A stretch of 64,000 nt of DNA from Paguma larvata. Taxonomy: Eukaryota > Chordata > Mammalia > Carnivora > Viverridae. Under the pieces are notes generated by a model. It saw nothing but the letters and a program-made list of their open reading frames with translations, was not told the DNA's origin and made no database searches. The DNA lies in contig CM057826.1 of the NCBI GenBank assembly GCA_030068075.1, positions 59,927,312 to 59,991,311 of the forward strand. Reading direction: 5' to 3'. A program made the position numbers and the translations under genes. Positions 52,561 through 63,335 of this stretch are shown in pieces; positions within the stretch are counted from its first letter, which is position 1, and each line of letters opens with the position of its first letter.

Positions 52561-54369
52561 TCTGAAAGGTACATAAATCTCTGTATAAATAGTGTAAACC
52601 ACATTTCCAGCCAAAAATGGCAAGCGTCATGTATTCGACAAAGAACATTTATACAACAAACCCTATTCTTTCAGTAAAGGGGTTTTAAAATAATTTACAC
52701 TCAAAGATTGTTGCTTACCAAACCCATCTGATCGTTAAATACGGGTATTCGGATTTGGGAAAAAGAGGTATGGTTGAGTTTTTTACTTTTCTGTGTCTGA
52801 TTTTGAGTGTCCTCCCCTTGCTCTGGCCATACGGCCCTTTTCTGTGCTTTTCCTTTAATACTATTGCTAAGGACTAACGCCTTAAATGTGCTAGCAGATT
52901 CCTGTTCAGCTAACATTTACTGCCCATGGTGGCTTTAGCGTCTTCATGTCGGGCAAACTTTCATCCCATCCCCTCTGAAAACCTCTGGAACCCACTTCGG
53001 GTAGGAAGACTTTCTCTCGGGAAGTTTTCTCTTTAGCTTTCTGCCAGACAGGTCTCTAAAAGAACACAGAACACCCCCTTCTGGGAGAATTATGATGAAG
53101 AGAGGTTTAAGCTGCAGGTCATTTCCAAGCGAGATGATGTACTGTGCTCATAAGCCATCTGAACAGTCTGTGATTGGGTTGGTAGGAAATGCGCAAACTG
53201 CGGGGAAAAAAAATCCCCAGGGTGGTTAAAAGCCAGGGAAGATAAATTTCTTTTACAATCCCATTATTCAGTTACAAAAGGGTACATTAGGAATGAAATC
53301 CTCTCTACGTGTTAGGTCAACGGTCAGAAGGGGCTGTTGTCTGGATCCTGGGGAGGATCAATAATACAGTAGTTGGAGACGTCGTCATTCTGGTGTGCGG
53401 ATTAGATTATAGTACACATTCCTATGTGGGTGTCTTCCTGACTTGCCCAAATGACTTGGATGAACCGTGAGGCATTCTTCCCAGTGCCAGGGTGTGTCCG
53501 ACAAGGAGTAACTGACGAACTTGCCAGTCGTGCTTCAGGATTCTGGAGGTTGGTGCCTGCTTGGGACGATCTCCCTGGACACCGTGGAGAAGAGGCGTTA
53601 GTGGATAAAGCTGTTAATGTCCCGTTGATGCTCTCCTTCCGTGTCTAATTTTCCCCTTCATGAGATGTTGTGCTGTGCCACATGTCTTAGTCCTATGGCC
53701 TGAGTGTTTTGTGCTGGCCTCCACCGAGAGGGAAAATATTTTGGTGAAGGATGTGAGGTCAGAAAGGAGTTGTGAGGGAAACCTAGTGAAATCCACCACA
53801 AGCAATAGTCAGCCGCCCTTTCCTCGGCAACTACTATGTGCGCGTGTGCGCTAGTCCCGGGAAAGCCCTGTAGGGCAGTGCTCTCTGGTTCTCCCTCTTG
53901 GATATTTTCTCTCTTTTCTTGCCATGGCACGTCCGTATTCTGCAGCTTGCAAATAGCCTTTTCTTCTCAAGTATGCCTCTTTCTTTCTTTGAAAACCTGA
54001 ATTTCACACCAGCACATAGCAGTGTTGGTTGTACACCCAACCGTCCGGGTCTCAGAATGCTGTGAAGTCTGCCTTTCTGCCGTGCATTTGAAGGATGCAT
54101 TAATTTTCTTCTAGGAAAATAAGGGAGCCAGCTTCTTTTCTTCTTCTTTTCTGTGGGTAAGAGTAGCTTATGATTTTAGAATGTTGTCCTGGTCCAGCAA
54201 GTTGTGCAACACAGTGACCTCATCTGTATGAACTCATATTCTGTGGTCTTACAAAAAAAGGCAGAGGAGATTAATTGGAAGGGTTATTTGGAATAATCGA
54301 TACTACTTTATCTTCTCTGATACGCCTTTGGTTCTTGTTGACTTAAAGACGTTTGTTTCCTGACTGATT
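52561..54369. other. Unassigned DNA
   Basis: No recognised repeat or gene. The interval 53080-53330 is AT-rich and free of repeats. Confidence 0.4.
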
Positions 54370-55470
54370 ACTTTAAAACGTCTTTTGGACGCATTTTAGC
54401 ACTGGGTATCTTTTATTTTTTTTTAAATATGGGTTTTTAATTAGAAAAAAATGCAGAAAACATAAAGCAAAAAATTAAAATAGCCTTGGAGTGCCTGGGT
54501 GGCTCAGTCGATTAAGCGTCCAACTCTCGATTTCAGCTCAGGTTGGGATCTCACGGTTCATGGGATCGAGCCCTGCGTTGGGCTCTGCGCTGACAGCAGG
54601 GACACTGCTTGGGATTCTCTCTCTCCCCCTGTCTCTGCTCCTCTCCCATTCCCACTTGCTCTCTCTTTCTCTCAAAATAAATAAATAAAAAAAAACATTT
54701 GAAACATAGCCTCCAATTGGGTATTTAAAAATTCAATGCAGATATATCTACCGATCTTTATTTATAAAAGTGGGTTCATTTTGTACAAACCATTTGTGAC
54801 CAGTGTCTTCCACTGACCGTATCAAGGATGTTCCCATGTTTCACATTTTTCTCTATCATCATTTTAATAGCTGCATAGTTATTCCCTGTGTATAATGCCA
54901 TAATATATTAAACCCGTCTTTCATTGTTTGGACAGTGAGGCTATTTCCAACATTTTGCTTTTATAAACAGTGCTTTACTTGACATTCAAGTGCATGTATC
55001 TTTAGCCGTGATGATTTTCCTTAGGGATGAATGCTTAGAAGTGGAATCGCTATGTCAGAGTTTATGCATATGTCAACAGTTATTAATAGATTTTACAATA
55101 TTGTTCTCCAAAAAGGTTTTGTACCAATTTATCTTCCTATGAACAGGGTTGAGGTGTTTTTTTTTACCTGTCTGTCCTCTTATCAACAAATATTATAAAA
55201 CATTGTTTTGAAATGTATTTGCTAGTTCGGGAGGCAAAAGTGCGATCTGATTTCCATCGTGTATCCTCAGTTACTAGTGGGATGAATATTTCATATTTAC
55301 TGGCTATTTTTATTTCTTCTTTTATGAATTGCTTATTTATTGTAAATATCTCCCCCTCGTAACATAGTTTAATGGAATTTCTTTCTTTACAAATAGAAAT
55401 TTTTCAACTTTATGCAGTTTAATTCATCAGTCTTTTCCTCTGTGGTTTCTGCCTCTACTATATTCTTAGC
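54370..55470 (-). mobile_element. L1M relic, antisense, split by a SINE
   Basis: 'aatagctgcatagttattcc' (54868), 'atgaatgcttagaagtggaa' (55027), 'ccaaaaaggttttgtaccaa' (55108), 'tatttcttcttttatgaatt' (55311) and 'tcatcagtcttttcctctgt' (55424) with 'ggtttctgcctc' are in reversed L1M order. Confidence 0.75.
54488..54698 (+). mobile_element. Older-type carnivore tRNA-Lys SINE
   Basis: Starts 'gagtgcctgggtggctcagt' and has 'ccaactctcgatttcagctc', the insertion typical of the older CAN-SINE form shared with dog-like families, then 'gctgacagcagggacactgc' and 'ctcaaaataaataaataaaa'. Flanks 'aaaatagcct' and 'aaacatagcct' are a probable target-site duplication. It differs from the ten felid-type copies. 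Confidence 0.93.
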
Positions 55471-55482
55471 ACATTGTCTGTA

Positions 55483-55556
<74 letters not shown>

Positions 55557-55560
55557 CATA
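55483..55560. repeat. (GT)n(TA)n compound microsatellite
   Basis: A (TG)8 run (55483-55499) leads into TA repeats to 55552, interrupted once by 'tgtaca', then 'cataca'. Self-complementary; likely unstable. Confidence 0.95.
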
Positions 55561-55706
55561 TAGGTGCTTAGCACCTATCGTGTATACACACACACACATA
55601 TATGTGCTAAGCACATAGTGTGTGTATATATGTGCTTAGCATATGTGTATATATACATATATGTGTGTGTATATACATATACACACTATGTGCTAAGCAC
55701 ATAGTG
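55561..55706. repeat. Array of palindromes centred on GCTTAGC/GCTAAGC
   Basis: Three perfect odd palindromes occur: 55561-55577 (8-bp arms), 55601-55617 (8-bp arms) and 55684-55706 (11-bp arms), each with one central base. A fourth, degenerate copy is at about 55631-55645. Centres alternate T, A, T, A, so neighbouring copies are reverse complements. The parts between are GT/TA repeats that are also mutually inverted (55605-55630 against 55670-55700). Confidence 0.9.
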
Positions 55707-56446
55707 CCTGCCCAGTGTACTTTCTGGGCATGAAATCAGGAGTTAGATGCTTCTTTGCGGGTCAGGCCTCGCAGAAGGAGACAGGTATGAAGGCCCAGCG
55801 TCAGGTGGGCCCAGTCGGGCTGTCTGACGAGAGCCACACCTGCCCTCGACTGCTGGTGACCATAGCCCCAGAGTAATGTGCCTGTACTCAAGGCTCTGTC
55901 CCCTCAGCTGCTGCTTTTAGGCTATATTATTATAATGGATCGATCCTTGAAATGCTTTTGTCAATAGAAAGGGAACTGAATGTTCTGAAATTTGCGGATT
56001 CATCTTTATAGAGAGCTAAAATAAAATAACATTTTTTTTTACCACAGTAAAAAAAAAGCTAGCCTCCATTTTTCACACAGTGTTCCTTGGAACACTATTA
56101 CACACTCCACCGAGTCACGCAGGGAGGTAAAATGCTCCTTCCCGGATGTCTTTTCAAATCGAGAACTCGGATTGGATGAATATTGGTTTCATGCCCAGAA
56201 CATTTTGATGTCTGATTTTTGTTCCTGTTCAGTTGTCTTAGAAAATGGACAGGTTGTAGCTCAGGTTCAAACTGATCTGCCTTTTTTTTTTTTCCTGGAA
56301 AAAAAAAAAAGCACTTGGGTTTGTTTCACTCTTTGAGAACGAGGTTGATCTTGGGGACCAGCTCAGGGTCGGGCTCAAGAGTTTGGGTTGTTTGGGTCAC
56401 ATATTGGCAATGTGAGCTCTCGATTAGGACTGAATTTCTTTTGTTC

Positions 56447-56472
56447 CGGGGTCGGGGGGTGGGGTGGGGGGT
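56447..56472 (+). repeat. G-rich tract (quadruplex-prone)
   Basis: Runs of four, six, four and six G separated by one or two bases within 26 bases. Confidence 0.8.
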
Positions 56473-56612
56473 AGAACTTCTCATCCGTTAGCCAGCTGCC
56501 TTCACGGCTCCTGAGAGCTGCCTCAGAATTCCCCGGGAACGAGGCCTCACCTCCTGGCCGGGTGGCGAGTGGGGCTCTGTGCAGAGGGGATGGGGTCTGG
56601 GCAGAGTAGATG

Positions 56613-56629
56613 TGGGGGGGGGCGGGGGG
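56613..56629 (+). repeat. G-rich tract
   Basis: 'ggggggggcggggggc' at 56614: runs of eight and six G around a single C. Confidence 0.8.
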
Positions 56630-56899
56630 CCATCTGTAGGGCTCGTGCCTCTCCACTCACACACCTGGGCTTCCTGGCGAGGCAGCCCCAAAGGCCATTT
56701 GGCCTTTCCTCCTGCCCGACCTGCACCTTCCTGAGATCTGTACATGAATCCATCGGCGGATGCTGGGGAGGAATGGATACGTGATGAGCAACATTGGGCC
56801 GAGGCCGTGTGTGTGCACACACGTGTGTCTGTGTGTGAAGTGGAGCGGTACGACCTTTGATATAGAAGTTTATCGTCTTGAATAGGATCCCCGTCCTGG

Positions 56900-57095
56900 G
56901 ACACTTGGCTGGGTGGGCTTTGGCAAGTGACTTATTGTCTCCGAGCTTCTGCGCCTCGTCTTGAGAGTGGGGATAATGAGACAGTGACCATCGTCTACCT
57001 GCGGGCTGGTTGCGAGGATCACGCGGAAGCCTGCCTGTAACGGGTTTAGCATGGTGCCTGGAGGATGGTGAGGCACTTAGCTACTCTTAGGAATT
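56900..57095 (+). mobile_element. MIR SINE relic
   Basis: 'gggctttggcaagtgactta', 'ctgcgcctcgtcttgagagt', 'ggggataatgagacagtgac' and 'gttgcgaggatcacgcggaa' plus 'tagcatggtgcctgg' are the sense MIR order. Confidence 0.85.
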
Positions 57096-57164
57096 TTGGG
57101 AGGACACAGCGCATAGGCACGCACTGTGGCCTAGAAACATCAAGGCAGTGTAAGAACCAGGGAG

Positions 57165-57345
57165 TGGCAGAGACGGGTAGATGTTGCAGGAATTCCAAGC
57201 AGGGAGGGAGGCATTTCCAAGGGCCGGAGAGAGAGGGACAGGCTTCCTGGAGGCGTGCACTAGGCTTTAAATGAAAATTCTGTGGAAGGCGAAGGCAGAG
57301 CAAACGGCGGTGTGTTCTGCTGAGAACCTGGGAAGAGATCTGTAG
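57165..57345 (-). mobile_element. Possible L2 relic, antisense
   Basis: 'gaattccaagcagggaggga', 'ggcatttccaagggccggag' and 'ggcttcctggaggcgtgcac' with 'taggctttaaatgaa' resemble reversed L2 lines. Confidence 0.45.
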
Positions 57346-57484
57346 ACCCGCCGTCCACTGCCTTCGTTTCAGATGTCCAGCGCCTTGGCCACAGCCACGT
57401 GACAAGTTGGTGGCAGAGCTGCAGCCAGAGTTCGTTTCCTCCTGTACTTTCCCCATTGGCATTTCTAGTTATTATGTGTTTGGG

Positions 57485-57890
57485 GGCGAGTGACAGAAGC
57501 AGCCCAACTCATACCGGCTTCAGCAGAAAACCAAAGGCAAACAACAAGAACAAAACCCTGACAACAACAGGGAAAAGAATGCACTGGCTTCACTCTTGAA
57601 CGGCTCCTCTCCAGTGGCTCCTGGCAATGCTGGGCGTCATGTTGTTCTTAGCTTCACGTCAGCAGCGGGAGAGCGTTCCTGTCCCCCAAGTGTACCGTCA
57701 AGTCTCATTGGCCCGGCTGCGCTCACGGGGTCCAGCCCCAACCAATCCCTGTGGCCAGAGCTCCTCGTAGGAGCCTTCAGACTGACATGGTCTGGGAGGT
57801 TCTTGCTAGTAGGAGGGGAGTGGCTCTTGAGAAGACAATTCCGGGACAAGGTCTACACACTTCTCGTGGTCGTGCTGTCCACCAAGTCAG
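57485..57890 (-). mobile_element. Ancient eutherian repeat, antisense
   Basis: 'gcccaactcataccggcttc' (57504), 'agcagaaaaccaaaggcaaa', 'cacgtcagcagcgggagagc', 'aaccaatccctgtggccaga' (57739) and later lines are the reverse of the family at 22565 and 30875. Confidence 0.5.
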
Positions 57891-59377
57891 GAGGGGCGCT
57901 GTAGAGCAGCCGAGAGGTGAGGGCTTCCTTTCTCTTGCGTTCTGAGTAAAAGTTTATCTAGTGGCAGCCAAAGAGCTAGCAATTCAGCTCTGGCTGCCTG
58001 CCCCCCCCAGGAGTTGATGAAACCGGAGTGCCCATTGTGTGGTCCTGGCACATGGCTTTGAGGGGCCAATCCAAGATGGGTCTGGAGAGCCGCCAAGTGG
58101 AGTTCTGGGTCACCGGACTGCGGAAGCTGAGCCGGTGACTGCTGAACGTTGCAGAAGCACTGTGGTGAGACGAGGAGAGCTTGAGGAGGGGAGGAATCCA
58201 AGTGCCCTGAGTCCAGGGATGAAGAGCGAGGGCCTGAGGGTCCCGTGCCACCCCCGCCGTCCTTCGTCTCAGGCAGGGAGCCAGCTTAGTTTCCCTTCCC
58301 GTGTGACAGTCCTGGGGGGTGGGTCTTCTGGAGGGAGCTTACCGACTGCTCGGTGGCTGCTGGGGGGAGGCAGGAGAGCACTGCGCGTGTTCTTCTGGGA
58401 GTTGCCGGAAAGAGGACCTCCAGGCACCACAGCCCCTTGCTCTTTGGGGGGGGGTGCCGAGTGCTCCCGGCCTGGCCTGTTTGCACCTGGCGTCCTAAAT
58501 CATGTCCCTCAGAGGACTGGGGTGCGGTTGATGTGTGAGATGAGTGCTCCCAAGGGAAAGCAGCGAGGGGTGGGAAGCAGGACCCGAAGCCGCGCAGGAG
58601 CATGATTTTAGACAGAGCGCATGAAGGCGGCTTCAGTTCAATCCTGCAGGGGACTCTGGGGTGTAACCTACCTCTCCGGGTTGGTTCTGAGCAAGAGAGC
58701 TGGGCTCTCATACCCCCCATGGCCTTCAGTCATTGGCTGAGGGCCACCCAGAGGAATGTAAACTCCCACACACTTCGTGTGGGCTCAGGATTTTGTCAAC
58801 AAACCCACGAGGAAGGTGGGGGTACCGGAACGAGCAAGAGGCACTGGGGTAGAGGTGTGGTCTGAATGGAGGAGAGACACTGTCTACCCCCGTAGTTTCT
58901 TCTGTTCACAAAATTCTAGCACATGTGTTCCTGCTGAGAATCCATGAACAGACTTCCTCCCCGTGGGGAAGAGTCCAGGCAACACCCGAGCCTGTGTCTC
59001 AAGGAGTCCTGTATTAACTGGGTCTAAGTACACTGAGCTAAACTCAATTCGCTCATCACACTGAGCAGAATGGGGCGGAGCTAGCTTCAGGCATGGCTAC
59101 ATCCGGGTGTCCAAATGGCGCATCAGGGACTCTCACGGACTCTTGTCTTTCTGTCGTCCTCTGTGCTGCCTTCGTCCTCAGGTTGGTGCCGCCCTCATGG
59201 CGGGAGAATGGCTGTGAGCGGCACTGGGCAGACTTTTGTCCGGCGGAAGAGAGCACTTGGCTCTTAGGCCTCTAGTAAGGGCTGTGGGGTGAATTCTGAC
59301 TGGGATACATGCCTGTCCCTGGACACATCTCTAACGTTCTAAGTAACTGGGCCTCGGTCAGTCTCACCCCTGCAGTG

Positions 59378-59380
<3 letters not shown>
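57891..59380. other. Unassigned DNA
   Basis: No recognised repeat or gene. A G9 run lies near 58448. Confidence 0.4.

Positions 59381-59422
<42 letters not shown>
59381..59422 (+). repeat. (TG)21 microsatellite
   Basis: Twenty-one uninterrupted TG units; likely length-variable. Confidence 0.97.
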
Positions 59423-59423
<1 letters not shown>

Positions 59424-60069
59424 CATTTTCCCGAGGAACATCAGGACCCTGTTACTAGGAGAGGAGCCTCGGTTCATGCTGGGGCTCAGGCCCCAAAGCC
59501 AGGCACTGGGGACTTCACGGTTGCACCCCAACGCCCTCTCGCCCTCCCCTGATGCTCATGGTGCCCTGTCCCTGACTTTGGAGGCTGGAACCAGGGGGCT
59601 CAGATCCAAGGGGCCAGGGTCTCCTGGACTGGTTTGCTGTGTGCGTTCATCCACTTTCCTTTTTCAATTTAATATTATAAAAGTTATATATAGGAATATT
59701 CTAGCATCGAACAGTATTTCACTTATATAAACTTATAAATATATTTTAAACCTATATGAAATATAAAAGGTAATATTTGTTTTATTGGTCATATTGATAA
59801 TTATATTTATTTTATACATTTGTAAAATATTAAAGGCAAGTTACTCAAATTCTCAGCCCCAGAGGGAGACACCGTTAGTAGCTTTGGGGACTGTCGCTCT
59901 CTAGATACCCCTTTCTCCAGCTTAGTGACCCAAAGTTTCACCTCCTGCTCCACTATCTGGGCGAAATCCCTCCAGCCGTTATCTTTCGTGACTGCAAGAA
60001 ATCCCGTTTCGCCGAAGCTGTAACACGTCGCTTCTTGCCGGGAGCCCATCTGTCCGTGTGTTCGCTCAC
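59423..60069. other. Unassigned DNA with an AT-rich part
   Basis: No recognised repeat or gene. 59655-59840 is very AT-rich. Confidence 0.4.
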
Positions 60070-60520
60070 GTCATTTTTCCTGAGTGCCCGTTGGGGATCA
60101 GGAGATGCTGTAGGCACTTGAGATACATTGTCGATCGAAATAGGCTAAGGTCCTGCCCTCAGTTCAGGTAGTAAATGAGAAGCCCCACGACTACACCAAT
60201 GACCTCACCTATGAACAGATGCTGAGTGCTATGGCAAGGGCTGGAGCAGGAGGAGGGGTCCGGATGGGGGCTGGGGTGGCCAGTCACAGCAGTGCGAGGG
60301 AGGGCCTCCAGGGGTGAGGGGAGGGGATTGGAACAGGGACTTGAAGGAGGAGGGCAGCCAGCCATCTGGGCAAAAAGTGTCTCAGGCAGAGGGAACAGCC
60401 AGGGTGAAATCTCTAAGTTGGGAAAGCCTCTGGAATGTTCTAGGAAGAGAAAGGAGGCCAGATGTCGGGAGCCAAGTGAGTGGCAGGGTCTGTGTGCGGA
60501 AGGAGGTGGGCCAGCAGGGC
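60070..60520 (-). mobile_element. L2 LINE 3' end, antisense
   Basis: 'tgctgtaggcacttgagata', 'ctgagtgctatggcaagggc', 'cagtgcgagggagggcctcc', 'gtctcaggcagagggaacag', 'ccagggtgaaatctctaagt' and 'ggccagatgtcgggagcc' give the reversed L2 tail. Confidence 0.75.
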
Positions 60521-61030
60521 GGCAGAGTGGGGTGGGGCTGCCCAGTGGGCGTCTGGGAGTTCATTGGCTGTAATGACACAGAACGGGGATCCAGGTTGGG
60601 AGGAAAGATGCCTCATGACTCCTGCACGCTCGGCAGGGGCTCCCCATGTGTCCCTTGGGATTCCTCCCGCTGCCCTAGCCCACACGCTGGGCAAGGCTCC
60701 CTCTGTTCCCCCCTGGCAGGACTGAGCCCAGGCTGGTTGGGGCTTCAGGGCCTCAGCGAGCTGTATCTCCTTTGAAGTAAAATATGGGCACACGAGTGAT
60801 AGGTGTACATGTAAAGACATAAATATGTACGTAGCAGGCTGGAGAAAGGACAAGAGGGTGTTAAAGTGCTGGGGGGAACAGGAGTGGGTGCAAGGAAGGA
60901 GAGACTTCGTGGACACACTTCTGTGTTGTGGCTGGGATTTCGTCCAAGGCTGTGGCTCCCCTCGGTGGTTCTCTCTGGGTGCCCTTGGCTTGTCTTCACC
61001 TCACCACTTCTGTTTTCGGCCGGCGTGTTT
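60521..61030. other. Unassigned DNA
   Basis: No recognised repeat or gene. Confidence 0.4.
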
Positions 61031-61057
61031 TCTCTCTCTCTCTCTCTCTCTCTCTCT
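61031..61057 (+). repeat. (TC)n microsatellite
   Basis: About thirteen TC units after 'gcgtgttt'. Confidence 0.95.
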
Positions 61058-61356
61058 AGCCGCTGACCCTTTCTATAACCGAACATCTGAATGGTTCAGT
61101 TAACCGTCTTGACCCTGTCCCAGGCCACGTGGTATTTGAATAAAATACAAAGGGGCCAGTGTGCTGTTCCAGCTCAGCAGGGAGTGTGCCTGAGGCGTGG
61201 GGTTCCTGTCCCGTTCCCCAGGCAGTTGTTAGGGGTCCGTATGCACGTCAGGGAAGACAACCATGGCTCTTTTCCTTGGGGGAACTTCTGCTTTGCTTTG
61301 CACCCGTAGCCACTGTCCAAAGAGTCCGTGGCTTCACGATTCCAGTTTCTGTTTGG
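61058..61356. other. Unassigned DNA
   Basis: No recognised repeat or gene. Confidence 0.4.
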
Positions 61357-61445
61357 TTAGTCATTCAGCAAACACTTTTGGAGCATCGGTGCCCTGGGCA
61401 GGCTGTTGGAAGCCTACGGGTGATTTTAATCAGAACCCTGCCCCC
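61357..61445 (-). mobile_element. L2-type 3' end, antisense
   Basis: 'tagtcattcagcaaacactt', 'ttggagcatcggtgccctgg' and 'gcaggctgttggaagcctac' are a reversed L2 tail. Confidence 0.6.
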
Positions 61446-61549
61446 TGGATGCAATGCGCCCTGGGGGAGGGGTTCCGGTGTGCAGAGTTGTGCTCATCAC
61501 CCTCATCGCTGTCAGCAGCATCATCGTCGTCATTGTCGTCACCACCACG

Positions 61550-61735
61550 GACATTAAGCCGTCCACGGGCACTAACTTACTTCATCCTCACCACCAGTCT
61601 AGGAGCAGGTGCTATGATTATCCCCCCTTTTATAGGTGAGAAAATCGAAGCCCAAGCCCAAGGGCACCTCACTAAAAAGTGCCGGAGCAGAGATTTGAAT
61701 GCCGGTGGCTTGGATTCCAGAACCAGAGACGTAGC
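61550..61735 (-). mobile_element. MIR SINE relic, antisense
   Basis: 'acttacttcatcctcaccac', 'ccccccttttataggtgaga', 'aaatcgaagcccaagcccaa', 'gcagagatttgaatgccggt' and 'ggcttggattccagaacc' are reversed MIR. Confidence 0.85.
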
Positions 61736-62042
61736 TATGGTCCTCAGCGCGTTACTGCAGGATTCAATATTCTGATGAACATGGGTTTCACGAGACATTA
61801 ATAGGCATTCCAGAAGGAAAAGGGATGCTTAAATGGTTAAGGAAATGATGGGCCAAATAGGGAAATGAACAGCTTTTTACTGCAGGCCTTCTCAGAGCCT
61901 TTAATTTGCTAAGGTACGAATCTCTAGCGGCAGCAATTTCCAAACTTAGCTAACCGTGCTTTTTAGGGTGGGAATTACCTATCAATATTGCATGGGACCG
62001 GTATTTCATTGAATGAAATTTAAGAAAGGCTGCTTTGTGGCT
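61736..62042. other. Unassigned DNA
   Basis: No recognised repeat or gene. Confidence 0.4.
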
Positions 62043-62071
62043 TGGTTTTTTGTTTTTGTTTTTGTTTTTTA
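62043..62071 (+). repeat. (GTTTTT)n short array
   Basis: T runs of five or six separated by single G, four units. Confidence 0.85.
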
Positions 62072-62939
62072 CCATTCCTACTTGGAGTTTTCTTGCTTTA
62101 TCTTTCTATGACAACTGCTGGGAGATTCTTTTACCGTGGGACCCACCAGGGTGGGTGGAGGATTTCATGTAGAGGACATTATTGTGACCCTTGATGCTCG
62201 ATAGCCTTTGTCACCGGCATAACGATGCTGGTGTGGGGTGGAGCTGGCAGGCCCTGAGCTGGACTAGTGGAGTGGCCTGGAGGGGCAGCAGGCCACCAGG
62301 AGGTCAACTAACACAGGCCACGTGTGTGGTCTGCTGAAATCCCACGTGGCAAGGCAGGGGCCATGTCTGGGGTCTCAGACAAGGCATGGGGTCTAAGCTG
62401 TGGTTGCCTTAGAATCCGGGAGGGACCCGAGGAGCAGGATGTCCGTAAGGTCTGCGGGTCGAGTCCAGGCCGTGGCTTCGCCCGTCAATGGGGCTCGCTG
62501 TTAATCCCCGGGAGCGGCTTTGCCCGCCCCTGGCTTTTGGCCCCTTCCCTAGGGCGGACCGTAAAGGCTGGAAGATTTGTGTTGATCCCTGCACGAAGCA
62601 GGAATGAAGCAAGACTCAAGTTTTGATTTCAAGTCGCACCTCTAAGGATCCTCGTGGGGGCAGGTTCCACGCCTGTTTTAAGACGTTCGGAGCCCAGGAG
62701 GAGGCTCATGGGATGGGAGTTTGAGACGGCGTGTGGCCCTGACCTGCTGAGAACTATGTTTGAGTTAAGTCTGGTGGCCTGACCTCTTGGAATCCAACCT
62801 GGAGAAAGAAAAAGTAAAGAATGGCAAGGGAATTTTCGAGAGGAGGCATATGAGAACGGAAATTCCTTAGAAAAGGAACAGATGGGACCGTGTAGGAGTT
62901 GGAGTGTAGGCACGGGAAGGCTCTATGGGAGGTGATCAG
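62072..62939. other. Unassigned DNA
   Basis: No recognised repeat or gene. Confidence 0.4.
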
Positions 62940-63335
62940 GGGTAGTCATTGTTGAGGCTGAGGTGGTAGTGGCCTCCCAATGTCCAGCCTCCCTTGCAGC
63001 TAGGCCAGGTCATCGGACTCCATTCTGCCCAATGAAGTGTAAGGTAAATCAGAAAATCGCCTGGTAAATCAGGAAACGACCATAAATAGGAGGAAATACC
63101 ATTCATCTCTTTCTTCTTCTGGCTGCTTGGGATGCAGACATGATGCCTGGACTTGAGCAACCATCTTGGACCATGAGGTGACACGCTGAGGATGGTGAAG
63201 TACAAAGACAGAAGGTGACAAGGTCGAGCCAGCACACCAACCCTAAGCTGTCTATCTCTAGACTATTTATATGTAAGAGAGAAATACATTTCCGGTCTTT
63301 TTCTCAAGCCACTGTTATTTGCAGGAGGCTGGCCG
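62940..63335 (+). mobile_element. Ancient LTR-like repeat
   Basis: 'ggcctcccaatgtccagcct', 'cccttgcagctaggccaggt', 'gcagacatgatgcctggact', 'gcaaccatcttggaccatga', 'ggtgacacgctgaggatggt' and 'gtaagagagaaatacatttc' with 'cggtc' and 'caagccactgttatttg' follow a common old LTR-like repeat whose name I do not assign. Confidence 0.55.

Larger units (their letters stand above)
55707..56899. other. Unassigned DNA with two G-rich tracts
   Basis: No recognised repeat or gene. It holds A and T runs near 56033-56058 and 56284-56312, and G-rich tracts at 56447-56472 and 56613-56629. Confidence 0.4.

Noticed and set aside
55387..55618. Open frames rich in Tyr/Ile/Cys over the microsatellites
   Set aside because: Translations of GT/AT repeats, not proteins. 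The same holds at 52180-52472, 59380-59730 and 10773-11140.
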